Shown piece after piece: positions 50,526 through 60,841 of a stretch of 64,000 nt of DNA. How positions within the stretch are numbered: the first letter of the stretch is position 1; each line of letters opens with the position of its first letter. The translations under genes were made by a program, and so were the position numbers. Below the pieces are notes generated by a model. The model made no database searches. It saw nothing but the letters and a program-made list of their open reading frames with translations, and was not told the origin of the DNA. Source of the DNA: Bradyrhizobium sp. LLZ17 (lineage in GTDB: Bacteria; Pseudomonadota; Alphaproteobacteria; Rhizobiales; Xanthobacteraceae); contig NZ_CP165734.1 of the NCBI RefSeq assembly GCF_041200145.1, forward strand, positions 806,001 through 870,000, in the 5' to 3' direction.

Positions 50526-52810
50526 ATGGTGTATCGACGCCGCGGACTAACGCAGATGCAGGCCGCAACCGAATCGGTTGCCGTGGCCCCGACTGCGCCG
50601 GTGGCGCGGCCGGCGAAGCCGCGCGCCCGCATGATGCGTCAATATGACCTCGTCGAGCGCGTCCGGTCCTACAACCCCAACACCAACGAAGACCTGCTGA
50701 ACCGGGCCTATGTCTACGCCATGAAGGCGCACGGCTCGCAGACCCGCGCCTCCGGCGATCCATATTTCTCGCACCCGCTCGAAGTGGCGGCGATCCTCAC
50801 CGACCTGAAGCTCGACGATGCGACCATCGTCGCCGCGCTGCTTCACGACACGATCGAGGACACCGAGGCGACGCGGGCCGAGATCGACCAGATCTTCGGA
50901 CCGGAAATCGGCGCGCTGGTCGAGGGCCTGACCAAGCTGAAGCGGCTGGAGCTGGTGTCGCGCGAGGCCAAGCAGGCCGAGAACCTGCGCAAATTGCTAC
51001 TGGCCATTGCCGACGATGTCCGCGTTCTCCTGGTGAAGCTCGCCGACCGCCTGCACAACATGCGCACGCTGGAATTCGTGCCGACGGAATCGCGAAGGCG
51101 CATTGCCGAGGAGACGCTCGACATTTATGCGCCGCTGGCCGGCCGCATGGGCATGCAGGAAATGCGCGAGGAGCTGGAGGACCTGTCCTTCCGCACCCTC
51201 GATCCCGAAGCCTATTCGGTGGTGATGCAACGGCTCGACGCGCTCGCCGAGCGCAACCGCAATTTGATCGGCGAGATCGAGGCGCAGCTCTCCAACAATC
51301 TGCGGCACCGGGGCTTGGGGGCGCGGGTCTATGGCCGCCGCAAGAAGCCGTTTTCGATCTGGACCAAGATGGAGCGCAAGTCGGTCGGCTTCGAGCAACT
51401 GTCCGACATCTTCGGGTTCCGTGTCGTCGTGAACGACGTCGAGTCCTGCTATCGCGCGCTCGGCATCGTCCACACCACCTGGCCGGTCGTGCCGGGCCGT
51501 TTCAAGGACTACATCTCGACGCCGAAGCAGAACGACTACCGCTCGATCCACACCACCGTGATCGGTCCCGGCAACCAGCGTGCCGAGCTCCAGATCCGTA
51601 CCGAGGCGATGGACCAGATCGCCGAGCGCGGCATCGCGGCGCATGTGTTCTACAAGGAGGGCGTCGGCTCGCCGACCGAATTCCTCAAGCGCGAATCCAA
51701 CGCATTTGCCTGGCTGCGCCACACCGTCGGCATCCTCACGGAGAGCACCAATCCCGAGGAATTCCTCGAGCACACCAAGCTCGAATTGTTCCACGACCAG
51801 GTGTTCTGCTTCACCCCGAAGGGCAAGCTGATCGCACTGCCGCGCCACGCCAACGTGATCGACTTCGCCTATGCCGTGCATACGGACGTCGGCAACAGCG
51901 CGGTGGGCTGCAAGATCAATGGCAAGTTCGCGCCGTTGTCCTCGGAACTCCAGAACGGCGATGAAGTCGAGGTGCTGACCTCAGAAGCGCAATCGGCGCC
52001 GCCGTCCGCCTGGGAAACGCTCGCGGTCACCGGCAAGGCGCGCGCCGCGATCCGCCGCGCCACACGCACGGCCGTGCGCGATCAATATGCCGGCCTCGGC
52101 CGACGCATCGTGGAGCGCCTGTTCGAGCGCGCCAAGATCGAATATGCCGACGACAAGCTGAAGGGCGCGTTGCCGCGGCTTGCGCGCGCCTCGATCGATG
52201 ACGTCATGGCGGCGGTCGGCCGCGGCGAGATCAAGGCCTCCCACGTCGCGCGCGCGATGTATCCCGACTACAAGGAGGAGCGCGTCGCGCGCTATGGCAT
52301 CAAGAAGGGGCTCGCCAAGCTCAAGGAGAAGGTGACCTCCGGGCCGCCCCGCAGCACGGTCGCGATCCCGATCCGCGGCATCAATTCCGACCTGCCGGTG
52401 AAGTTCGCGCCGAACGGTGGCGCCGTGCCCGGCGACCGCATCGTCGGCATCGTGACGCCGGGCGAGGGGATCACGATCTATCCGATCCAGTCGCCGGCCC
52501 TGAAGGACTTCGAGGAGGAGCCGGAGCGCTGGCTCGACGTCCGCTGGGACATCGAGGACCTGTGCCGCAGCGCTTCCCGGCCCGCATCAAGGTCGAGAAC
52601 GTCAACGAGCCTGGGGCGCTGGCCCAGATCGCGACCGTGATCGCCGAGCATGACGGCAACATCGACAACATCAGCATGCAGCGCCGCTCGCCGGACTTCA
52701 CGGAGACCACGATCGATCTCGAAGTCTACGATCTGAAACATTTGAGCGCGATCCTGGCCCAGTTGCGCGCCAAGGCGGTCGTCGCCCGCGTCGAACGTGT
52801 TAATGGATAG
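50526..52810 (+). CDS. rsh: Bifunctional (p)ppGpp synthetase/hydrolase (frameshifted)
   Basis: About 761 residues. An HD hydrolase (AALLHDTIEDTEA near 104-116) with intact catalytic residues, a synthetase domain (GRRKKPFSIWTKM, DIFGFRVVV, NDYRSIHTT), a TGS domain (FCFTPKGKLIALP) and a C-terminal ACT domain (LAQIATVIAEHDGNIDNIS). It makes and breaks (p)ppGpp. The frame changes at 52559-52560, where CC should be CCC to join WDIED to PVPQRFPARIKV; without it the ACT domain would be lost. Confidence 0.95.
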
Positions 52811-52855
52811 GCGTCTTTCGTATTCGCCTGTCCCACCGAATTTGTGAGCCTTGCA

Positions 52856-53608
52856 ATGCCCGCTCTTCCGCTTCGCCTCGGCGTCAATGTCGATCATGTC
52901 GCGACCCTGCGTAACGCGCGCGGTGGCCGCAAACCCGATCCGGTGCGCGCGGCGCTGCTGGCGATCGAGGCCGGCGCCGACGGCATCACTGCGCATCTCC
53001 GCGAGGATCGCCGGCATATCCGCGACGACGACATGGCGCGGCTGAAGGCGGAGATCTCCAAGCCGCTCAATTTCGAGATGGCGGCGACCGACGACATGCT
53101 GCGCATCGCCCTCGCCACCAAGCCGCATGCGGTGTGCCTGGTGCCGGAGCGCCGCCAGGAGGTGACGACCGAAGGCGGGCTCGACGTGGTCGGTCAGCAC
53201 AATGCGCTGGCGCCTTTCATTGCGCGGCTGAACGATGCCGGTATCCGGGTCTCGCTGTTCATTGCAGCCGACCCCGCACAGATCGAGATGGCGGCGCGGC
53301 TGCGCGCGCCGGTGATCGAGATCCACACCGGAGCCTGGTGCGACGCCGTGGTTGACGGTCATGCTGACAAGGCTGACGCCGAATGGCAGCGGATCGTGGC
53401 CGGCGCCAAGCTCGCGAAGGCGGCGGGGCTGGAGGTCCATGCCGGGCATGGGCTCGATTATGCGACGGCGGAGACGATCGCGGCGCTGCCGGACATCATG
53501 GAGCTCAACATCGGCTACTACATGATTGGCGAGGCCTTGTTCGTCGGACTTGCCGAGACGGTGCGAAGCATGCGCCTGGCGATGGACCGCGGCCGGAGCC
53601 GGGCATGA
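52856..53608 (+). CDS. pdxJ: Pyridoxine 5'-phosphate synthase
   Basis: A 250-residue TIM barrel joining 3-amino-2-oxopropyl phosphate and deoxyxylulose 5-phosphate to give pyridoxine 5'-phosphate. Motifs [49 protein letters not shown] and [12 protein letters not shown] are intact. ATG 52856 is chosen over GTG 52844. Its stop overlaps the acpS ATG (ATGA). Confidence 0.96.
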   Translation: MPALPLRLGVNVDHVATLRNARGGRKPDPVRAALLAIEAGADGITAHLREDRRHIRDDDMARLKAEISKPLNFEMAATDDMLRIALATKPHAVCLVPERRQEVTTEGGLDVVGQHNALAPFIARLNDAGIRVSLFIAADPAQIEMAARLRAPVIEIHTGAWCDAVVDGHADKADAEWQRIVAGAKLAKAAGLEVHAGHGLDYATAETIAALPDIMELNIGYYMIGEALFVGLAETVRSMRLAMDRGRSRA

Positions 53609-54022
53609 TCATCGGCATCGGCTCCGACCTGATCGACATCACCCGCGTCGCCAAGGTGATCGAGCGCCATGGCGAGCGCTTTCTCGATCGCATCTTCACT
53701 GCGGCCGAGCGGGCCAAGGCGGAGCGGCGGGCCAAGAACGAGAAGATGGTGGTGGCGACCTATGCCAAGCGCTTCGCCGCCAAGGAGGCCTGCTCCAAGG
53801 CGCTCGGGACCGGCATCCGTCGCGGCGTCTGGTGGCGCGACATGGGGGTGGTCAACCTGCCGGGAGGCCGGCCGACCATGCGGCTGACCGGGGGCCCTGG
53901 CCCGGCTCCAGGCCCTGACGCCGGAAGGTTTCGAAGCGCAGATCGATCTTTCGATCACCGACGACTGGCCACTGGCGCAGGCCTTCGTCATCATTTCCGC
54001 CATCCCGTCGGCGAAGCCCTGA
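53605..54022 (+). CDS. acpS: Holo-acyl-carrier-protein synthase (frameshifted)
   Basis: About 139 residues transferring phosphopantetheine from CoA to acyl carrier protein. It has [20 protein letters not shown] (metal-binding Asp) and [18 protein letters not shown]. The frame changes at 53890-53894 (a G5 run with one extra or two missing bases); correction gives [12 protein letters not shown] and [15 protein letters not shown]. It is essential, so an artefact is likely. The ATG at 53605 overlaps the pdxJ stop. Confidence 0.94.
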
Positions 54023-54268
54023 CGGCGCGCTGGTAATTTTATAATTCTTGTTGAAATTCAAGAAGTTATGCGTTTTTCATGCGATCCTCGATTGCGTGGC
54101 CAGCGACAACCGTCTAAAAGTCCGCGAACGCAAATCAGCCTGGGCGAATTCGGCTTTACGCCGGAATTGGCCCTCACTATCAGGACAATCTCCGTGGCGC
54201 CGCGCAGCGATGGGCCGTTCGCGGCCTGGGAGGGCGCTCTGTGACCGCCGGTCGGAATTGAGAAAGCA

Positions 54269-55033
54269 ATGAGCGTGACTTCGGGAACGAAAACTGAAAG
54301 CGGCGTCGGCGAAACGATCCGGGTCGTCATCCATGCTCTTCTGATCGCGCTGGTGATCCGCACCTTCCTGTTCCAGCCCTTCAACATCCCGTCCGGCTCG
54401 ATGAAGGCGACATTGCTGGTCGGCGACTATCTCTTCGTCTCGAAATATTCCTACGGCTACAGCCACTACTCGATCCCGTTCTCGCCGCCGCTGTTCTCGG
54501 GACGGATCTGGGGTTCGGACCCGAACCGCGGCGACATCGTCGTGTTTCGACTGCCGAAGGACGATTCCACCGACTACATCAAGCGCGTGATCGGCCTTCC
54601 CGGCGACCACATCCAGATGAAGGACGGCCTGCTCTACATCAACGACACGCCGGTCGAGCGGCAGCGCATGAGCGAATTCGTCGGCGAGGATCCGTGCGGC
54701 TCCGAAGGCGGCGGCATCTCGCGTGTGAAGCGCTGGAAGGAGACGCTGCCCAACGGCGTGTCCTACGAGACGCTGGATTGCGCCGACAACGGCTACATGG
54801 ACAACACCAACGTCTACACCGTGCCGCCGGGCCACTTTTTCATGATGGGCGACAACCGCGATAACTCGACCGACAGCCGCTTCCTCGGTCAGGTCGGCTA
54901 CGTGCCGCAGGAGAACCTGATCGGCCGCGCCCAGATGATCTTCTTCTCGATCGGCGAAGGCGAGCATGCCTGGATGTTCTGGCGCTGGCCATGGGCCGTG
55001 CGCTGGAATCGTTTCTTCAAAATCGTGCGATGA
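54269..55033 (+). CDS. lepB: Signal peptidase I
   Basis: A 254-residue inner-membrane peptidase removing signal peptides. The catalytic Ser is near 44 (FNIPSGSMKATL), Lys near 105 (TDYIKRVIGLPGDH), and MGDNRDNSTDSRFLG follows. The N-terminal helix (IHALLIALVIRTFLF) anchors it. It starts at ATG 54269 after a 246-base gap without a gene, so it may begin a new operon with rnc, era and recO. Its stop overlaps the rnc ATG (ATGA). Confidence 0.95.
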   Translation: MSVTSGTKTESGVGETIRVVIHALLIALVIRTFLFQPFNIPSGSMKATLLVGDYLFVSKYSYGYSHYSIPFSPPLFSGRIWGSDPNRGDIVVFRLPKDDSTDYIKRVIGLPGDHIQMKDGLLYINDTPVERQRMSEFVGEDPCGSEGGGISRVKRWKETLPNGVSYETLDCADNGYMDNTNVYTVPPGHFFMMGDNRDNSTDSRFLGQVGYVPQENLIGRAQMIFFSIGEGEHAWMFWRWPWAVRWNRFFKIVR

Positions 55034-55851
55034 AAGACGAAGCCAAGGACATCACGACCGAACCAATCGAGGCGCCAGCAGGCCCTGAGGGCGCAGCTGT
55101 GCCAAAAGCGGCCGCCAAGAAGAAGCGGACGCGGGGCGGCAAGGCGAAGGGGACGGATGCGAACGCGGCGCTCGAGGCGCGCATTGGCTACAGCTTCACC
55201 GATCCGAACCAGCTGATCCAGGCGATCACGCACGTTTCGGCGCTCAAGTCCGGGCGCAAGCGTGGCGACAGCTATCAGCGGCTGGAATTTCTCGGCGATC
55301 ACGTGCTCGGGCTCGTGGTTTCCGACATGCTCTATCATGCCTTCCCCAACGCCGATGAGGGCGAGCTGTCGAAGCGGCTTGCCGAACTCGTGCGCAAGGA
55401 GAGCTGCGCCGACGTCGCCAAGTCGCTCGGTCTGCTCGACGACATCAAGCTCGGCTCGGTCGGCCCCAGCGCCGACGCCCGGCTGCGCAAGTCCATCCTC
55501 GGTGACATCTGCGAGGCCGTGATCGGCGCCATCTTCCTCGACGGCGGCCATGCGGCCGCGGACGAGTTCGTCAAGCGCAACTGGACCGAGCGCATGCATA
55601 AGCCGCGGCGGCCGCTGCGCGATCCCAAGACCGTGCTCCAGGAATGGGCGCAGGGAAAGGGACTGCCGACGCCGGTCTATCGCGAGGTCGAACGCACCGG
55701 TCCGCATCACGACCCGGAGTTCCGCGTCGCGGTGGACCTGCCGGGACTGGCGCCGGCCGAAGGCACCGGCGGCAGCAAGCGCGCGGCGGAGAAGGTGGCG
55801 GCCTCGGTCATGATCGAACGTGAAGGTGTTGGCGGCAGCAATGACGGTTGA
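55030..55851 (+). CDS. rnc: Ribonuclease III
   Basis: A 273-residue double-stranded RNA endonuclease. A basic N-terminal extension of about 45 residues (PKAAAKKKRTRGGKAKG) precedes the nuclease domain with YQRLEFLGDHVLGLVVSD and DICEAVIGAIFLDGG; a double-stranded RNA-binding domain (DPKTVLQEWAQGKGLPTPVY ... GSKRAAEKVAASVMI) follows. It processes rRNA and regulates mRNA. The ATG at 55030 overlaps the lepB stop, and the stop overlaps the era start by 11 bases. Confidence 0.95.
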   Translation: MKDEAKDITTEPIEAPAGPEGAAVPKAAAKKKRTRGGKAKGTDANAALEARIGYSFTDPNQLIQAITHVSALKSGRKRGDSYQRLEFLGDHVLGLVVSDMLYHAFPNADEGELSKRLAELVRKESCADVAKSLGLLDDIKLGSVGPSADARLRKSILGDICEAVIGAIFLDGGHAAADEFVKRNWTERMHKPRRPLRDPKTVLQEWAQGKGLPTPVYREVERTGPHHDPEFRVAVDLPGLAPAEGTGGSKRAAEKVAASVMIEREGVGGSNDG

Positions 55852-56767
55852 AGCAAGCGGCGAGACGCCCGCCGCGACGCGCTGCGGCTTCGTGGCACTG
55901 ATCGGCGCGCCCAATGTCGGCAAATCCACGCTGGTCAACGCGCTGGTCGGGGCGAAGGTCACGATCGTCTCGCGCAAGGTGCAGACCACGCGCGCGCTGA
56001 TCCGCGGCATCGTCATCGAGAACAACGCGCAGATCATCCTGGTCGACACGCCCGGCATCTTCTTGCCCAAGCGTCGGCTCGACCGCGCCATGGTCTCCAC
56101 CGCCTGGAGCGGGGCGCACGACGCCGATCTCGTTTGCGTGCTGCTCGACGCCAAATCCGGCATCGACGAGGAGGCCGAGGCGATCCTCGCCAAGGCCGCA
56201 AGCGTCAAGCACGACAAGATCCTGGTCATCAACAAGGTCGATTTGGTCCAGCGCGAGAAGCTGCTGGCGCTGGCGCAGGCCGCCAACGAGCGCATGGCCT
56301 TCACAAAGACCTTCATGATCGCGGCCATTTCGGGCGACGGCGTCGATGACATTCGCAGCACGCTCGCCGAGATGGTGCCGCCGGGCCCGTTCCTCTATCC
56401 CGAAGACCAGATGTCGGACGCGCCGATGCGGCATCTCGCGGCCGAGATCACCCGCGAAAAGATCTATCGCAAGCTGCACCAGGAATTGCCGTATCAGTCC
56501 ACGGTCGAAACCGACAAGTGGGAGGAGCGCAAGGACAAGTCCGTGCGCATCGAGCAAACGATCTTCGTCGAGCGCGAAAGCCAGCGCAAGATCGTGCTCG
56601 GCAAGGGCGGCGCCACCATCAAGTCGATCGGCGCGGACTCGCGCATCGAGCTCGCCGAGATCCTCGGCGTGCCGGTGCATCTGTTCCTGTTCGTCAAGGT
56701 GCGCGAGAACTGGGGTGACGATCCCGATCGCTATCGCGAGATGGGCCTGGAATTTCCCAAAGAATAA
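55841..56767 (+). CDS. era: GTPase Era
   Basis: A 308-residue GTPase needed for 30S ribosomal subunit assembly. It has the G1 motif GAPNVGKST, G3 DTPG, G4 NKVD (VINKVDLV), and a C-terminal KH domain (IVLGKGGATIKSIGADSR). The start ATG 55841 lies within the last codons of rnc; GTG 55820 would be the alternative. Confidence 0.96.
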   Translation: MTVEASGETPAATRCGFVALIGAPNVGKSTLVNALVGAKVTIVSRKVQTTRALIRGIVIENNAQIILVDTPGIFLPKRRLDRAMVSTAWSGAHDADLVCVLLDAKSGIDEEAEAILAKAASVKHDKILVINKVDLVQREKLLALAQAANERMAFTKTFMIAAISGDGVDDIRSTLAEMVPPGPFLYPEDQMSDAPMRHLAAEITREKIYRKLHQELPYQSTVETDKWEERKDKSVRIEQTIFVERESQRKIVLGKGGATIKSIGADSRIELAEILGVPVHLFLFVKVRENWGDDPDRYREMGLEFPKE

Positions 56768-56788
56768 CCAAGAAAAGATCGGTATTTG

Positions 56789-57169
56789 ATGAGTCTGCCC
56801 CGCAATGTCCAGCGCTTCGAAGCGTTGCTCTATGCATCGCTGATGCTGGATGCCCTGTCGGTCGCGGTGCAGGACCGCACGCCCACCGCCGACATGACCG
56901 AGCAAATGATCATGACCTCGACGCTGCTCGCCGGCGCGATGATTTCGCTGCTTGTCTATTTCGTCTGGCTCGCCGCGCATGGGCGCAAGAACTGGCCGCG
57001 CTGGGTGCTGGCGGCGGCGCTGGTGCTGTCGGTGATCTCGCTCGGCCAGATCATCGGCGAGAGAGGGCTCGAGCTCGACAGCGTCATCGAAATCGCCTCC
57101 TGCGTGCTGACGGTGTGCGGGCTGTATTTCTCCTTTAGCGGCGACGCGCAGGGCTGGTTCAACGCGTGA
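56789..57169 (+). CDS. Small polytopic membrane protein
   Basis: A 126-residue protein, [20 protein letters not shown] at the start, with three to four hydrophobic segments ([63 protein letters not shown]). It lies in the era-recO interval, 21 bases after era, and is probably co-transcribed. Function unknown; I recall similar short membrane proteins in other Bradyrhizobium genomes at this position. Confidence 0.8.
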   Translation: MSLPRNVQRFEALLYASLMLDALSVAVQDRTPTADMTEQMIMTSTLLAGAMISLLVYFVWLAAHGRKNWPRWVLAAALVLSVISLGQIIGERGLELDSVIEIASCVLTVCGLYFSFSGDAQGWFNA

Positions 57170-57266
57170 AGTCAAATGGGTGGGTACGCTTCCGCCTTCG
57201 ATCTTCGATCTACGGCGGACAAGTCGCTTTGCCCACAATCCCTCGAAATGCGCTACACTTGCGCCC

Positions 57267-58018
57267 ATGGAATGGACCGACGAAGGCATCGTGCTGGGGG
57301 TGCGGCGGCATGGCGAAAGTAGCGCCATCGTCGAACTGCTGACACGCGAGCACGGCCGCCATCTCGGCCTCGTGCGCGGCGGCGCCGGCTCGCGGATGCG
57401 TCCGCTTTTGCAGCCGGGGAACACCGTCCGGGCGGTGTGGCGGGCCCGCCTCGACGAGCATCTCGGCACCTATGCGATTGAGGGCCTGAAGCTGCGCGCA
57501 GCGACGCTGCTGGCATCGTCCCATGGCGTCTATGGTGTCACCCATCTCGGCTCGATCGCGCGGCTTCTTCCGGAACGCGATCCGCACGGGGAGATCTTTG
57601 CGATGCTCGAGCATTCGCTCGACGATTTCGACGATGTCGGCAGCGCCGCCGTGCACGTGATTCATTTCGAGCTGGCGATGCTCTCCGAGCTCGGCTTCGG
57701 GCTGGCGCTGGAAAACTGCGCGGTGACCGGGGAGACGACGGACCTGATCTACGTCTCGCCAAAATCCGGCGGCGCGGTGTCGCGCACCGCAGGTGAGCCA
57801 TGGCGCGACCGGCTGTTGCGGCTGCCCCGTTCCTTCGCCAGCGCGAGATGCACGCCGACCTCACCGATCAGGATCTCCAGGATGGGTTTCGACTGACCGG
57901 CCTGTTCCTGCTGCGCCATGTGCTGGAACCGCGCGGGCAGGGCCATTCCGACGCGCGGGCTGGCTTCATCAACGCGCTGACACGGCAACAGGCGCGAGCG
58001 GCGGTTCCAGCGCCATGA
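57267..58018 (+). CDS. recO: DNA repair protein RecO (frameshifted)
   Basis: About 250 residues. RecO helps load RecA on single-stranded DNA covered with SSB. It starts [20 protein letters not shown] (OB-fold) and continues through a helical domain with [24 protein letters not shown]. The frame changes at 57825-57828, where a C4 run should be C5, joining LLRLP to [17 protein letters not shown]. The tail [14 protein letters not shown] is then restored. It may pair functionally with DprA (21 kb), another RecA loader. Confidence 0.88.
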
Positions 58019-58118
58019 GCTAGTCGCGGATCCGCATTGCGCAAAAAGGGGCGACCTTGGAGGAACAAAACCGGGTTTCCCGGATTGGCCTTTCGGGTTC
58101 CAACCCGGGGATAATCTG

Positions 58119-58403
58119 ATGCTGATCAAGGGATTTGTGATCGCGGCAGCGCTGATGGCGCTGGTGCCGGACGCCCTCGCAGGCGAGCAACCGGGACTGT
58201 TTCGCCGCGCCTCCTGCACTGTCGTCAGATACTATGTGGCCAAATATTCGGCTGCTGCCGCAGAGGCATGGGCGCGGTCCAAGGGCGCGACCGAGGCTGA
58301 GATCGAGACGGCCCGGCACTGCCTGACCCATGCGCCCGCCGGGACACAGGCCAAAAATCCGCAAACCACCCCGACCTTCACCGCTGGCTGGGCCGGGCAA
58401 TAG
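58119..58403 (+). CDS. Small exported protein
   Basis: A 94-residue protein with a signal peptide (MLIKGFVIAAALMALVPDALA), then a charged helical part (VAKYSAAAAEAWARSKGATEAE). Two Cys residues (ASCTVVRY and ARHCLTH) could form a disulfide in the periplasm. It sits between recO and parC. I do not recognise a family. Confidence 0.7.
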   Translation: MLIKGFVIAAALMALVPDALAGEQPGLFRRASCTVVRYYVAKYSAAAAEAWARSKGATEAEIETARHCLTHAPAGTQAKNPQTTPTFTAGWAGQ

Positions 58404-58463
58404 CGGCCGCCCCGGAACCAATCGATCCTTGCCCGATCTGCTCCCACGGTTTAACCGGGCGGC

Positions 58464-60721
58464 ATGGGAAAACGATTGATTCCGCCGGAAGAACCGGCCG
58501 AAATTCACGATGTGCCGCTGCGCGACGCGCTGGAAGAGCGCTATCTCGCTTATGCGCTCTCCACCATCATGCACCGGGCGCTGCCGGATGCGCGCGACGG
58601 CCTGAAGCCGGTTCACCGGCGTATTCTCTATGGCATGCGCCTGCTCAGGCTCGATCCGGGCTCGGGATTCAAGAAATCCGCAAAAATCGTCGGCGACGTG
58701 ATGGGTTCGTTCCATCCGCACGGCGACCAGGCGATCTACGATGCCATGGTGCGCCTGGCGCAGGATTTCTCCTCGCGCTATCCGCTGGTCGACGGCCAAG
58801 GCAATTTTGGCAATATCGACGGCGATAACCCCGCCGCCTACCGCTACACCGAAGCCCGCATGACCGACGTCGCGCGGCTTCTGCTCGACGGCATCGACGA
58901 GGACGGCGTCGAGTTCCGCCCCAATTACGACGGCCAGTCGAAAGAGCCTGTCGTGCTGCCCGGCGGCTTTCCCAACCTGCTCGCCAACGGTGCGCAGGGC
59001 ATCGCGGTCGGTATGGCGACCTCGATCCCGCCGCACAACGCCGCCGAGCTCTGCGATGCCGCCCTGCATCTGATCGAGAAGCCCGACGCGAAATCCAAGG
59101 CGTTGCTGAAATGGGTCAAGGGTCCGGATTTCCCGACCGGCGGCATCATCGTCGATTCCAAGCAGGCGATTGCCGAGGCCTACACGACCGGCCGCGGCTC
59201 GTTCCGCGTTCGCGCCAGGTGGGAGCAGGAGGAGGGTGCCCGCAACACCTGGGTGGTCGTGATCACCGAGATCCGTTCCTGGTGCAGAAGTCGCGCCTGG
59301 TTGAAAAGATCGCCGAGCTTCTGGATCAGAAGAAGTTGCCGCTGGTCGGCGATTTCCGAGACGAGTCCGCCGAAGACGTCCGTCTCGTGATCGAGCCGAA
59401 GTCGAAGAACGTCGATCCTGCTTTGATGATGGAATCGCTGTTCCGGCTGACCGAGCTGGAAAGCAAGATCCCGCTGAATCTCAACGTGCTGCTGAAGGGC
59501 CGCGTCCCCAAGGTGGTCGGCCTTGCCGAAGCCCTGCGCGAATGGCTCGACCATCTGCGCGACGTGCTGATCCGCCGCACCAATTATCGCAAGGCGCAGA
59601 TCGAGAATCGGCTGGAGGTTCTCGGCGGCCTGCTGATCGCTTATCTGAACATCGACGAGGTGATCAGGATCATCCGCACCGAGGATGAGCCCAAGCCGGC
59701 GTTGATGAAGGCGTTCAAGCTGACCGAGGTGCAGACCGAAGCCATCCTCAACATGCGGCTGCGCTCCTTGCGCAAGCTCGAGGAAATGGAGATCCGCTCC
59801 GAGGAGAAGAACCTTCGCAGCGAACTCAAGGGCATCAACGCGCTGCTCGCGTCCGAGCCCGAGCAGTGGAAGAAGGTCGCCGAGCAGGTTGGCAAGGTCC
59901 GCGACATGTTCGGACCGAAGACGCCGCTCGGCAAGCGCCGCAGCACCTTTGCGGACGCGCCCGAGCACGATCTTGCCGCGATCGAGGAGGCCTTCGTCGA
60001 GCGCGAGCCGGTTACTGTCGTCGTCTCCGACAAGGGTTGGATCCGCACCTTGAAGGGCCATGTCGAGGATCTCTCGGGGCTGGCCTTCAAGCAGGACGAC
60101 AAGCTTGGCCTTGCCTTCTTCGCCGAGACCACCTCGAAGCTGCTGCTGTTCGCCACCAACGGCAAGTTTTACTCGCTCGACGTCGCCAAACTGCCCGGCG
60201 GCCGCGGTCACGGCGAGCCGATCCGCCAGTTCATCGACCTTGAGCCCGAGGCCGCTCCCGTCGTGCTGTTCGTCAACAAGGGCGGGCGCAAATTCCTGGT
60301 CGCGAGCCACGAGGGCCAGGGCTTTGTCGTCAACGAGGACGATTGCGTCGGCACCACCAAGAAGGGCAAGCAGGTCCTCAACGTCGATATGCCGAACGAG
60401 GCACGCGCGGTCACCGAAGTGCTCGGCGACACCGTTGCGGTGATCGGCGAGAACCGCAAGATGTTGATCTTCCCGCTCGACCAAGTCTCGGAAATGGCGC
60501 GCGGCCGCGGTACGCGGCTGCAGAAGTACAAGGATGGAGGTCTCTCCGACATCGCCGTGTTCGACGCCAAGGCGGGCCTGACCTGGAAGGACTCCGCCGG
60601 TCGCGAATTCTCGGCCACCATGAAGGAGCTCGCCGAGTGGCAGGGTAGCCGCGGCGACGCAGGCCGCCTGCCGCCGAAGGGTTTCCCGAAATCGAACAAG
60701 TTCGGCAGGGTGATCGGGTAG
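58464..60721 (+). CDS. parC: DNA topoisomerase IV subunit A (frameshifted)
   Basis: About 752 residues. ParC decatenates daughter chromosomes with ParE. It has [20 protein letters not shown], the [13 protein letters not shown] region, the catalytic Tyr near 128 ([10 protein letters not shown]) and a C-terminal beta-pinwheel with repeat-like blades ([38 protein letters not shown]). The frame changes at 59273-59274, where CC should be CCC, joining VVVITEI to [15 protein letters not shown]. An essential gene, so an artefact is likely. parE is not in the window. Confidence 0.95.
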
Positions 60722-60732
60722 GGTGAGAGCGT

Positions 60733-60751
60733 CGCTTCGCTCGCAATGACG
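60733..60751. repeat. Half copy of repeat family B
   Basis: CGCTTCGCTCGCAATGACG matches only the outer arm of the family B repeat; the partner arm is missing. A truncated relic between parC and the GMC gene. Confidence 0.55.
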
Positions 60752-60841
60752 GGGAGGAGGCACGGTCTTGCTTTGATGGCCGGTTTGCCCAATCCGATGC
60801 CGTCCGCTATCCCGGTTCTCTGCAACGTTGAGAACTAGCCC

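Noticed and set aside
54045..54064. TTCTTG/CAAGAA hairpin after acpS as a terminator
   Set aside because: Only six base pairs, AT-rich and without a T-run, so too weak to call.
54898..57469. Minus-strand frames opposite rnc, era and recO
   Set aside because: All overlap well-supported essential genes with intact motifs on the plus strand.
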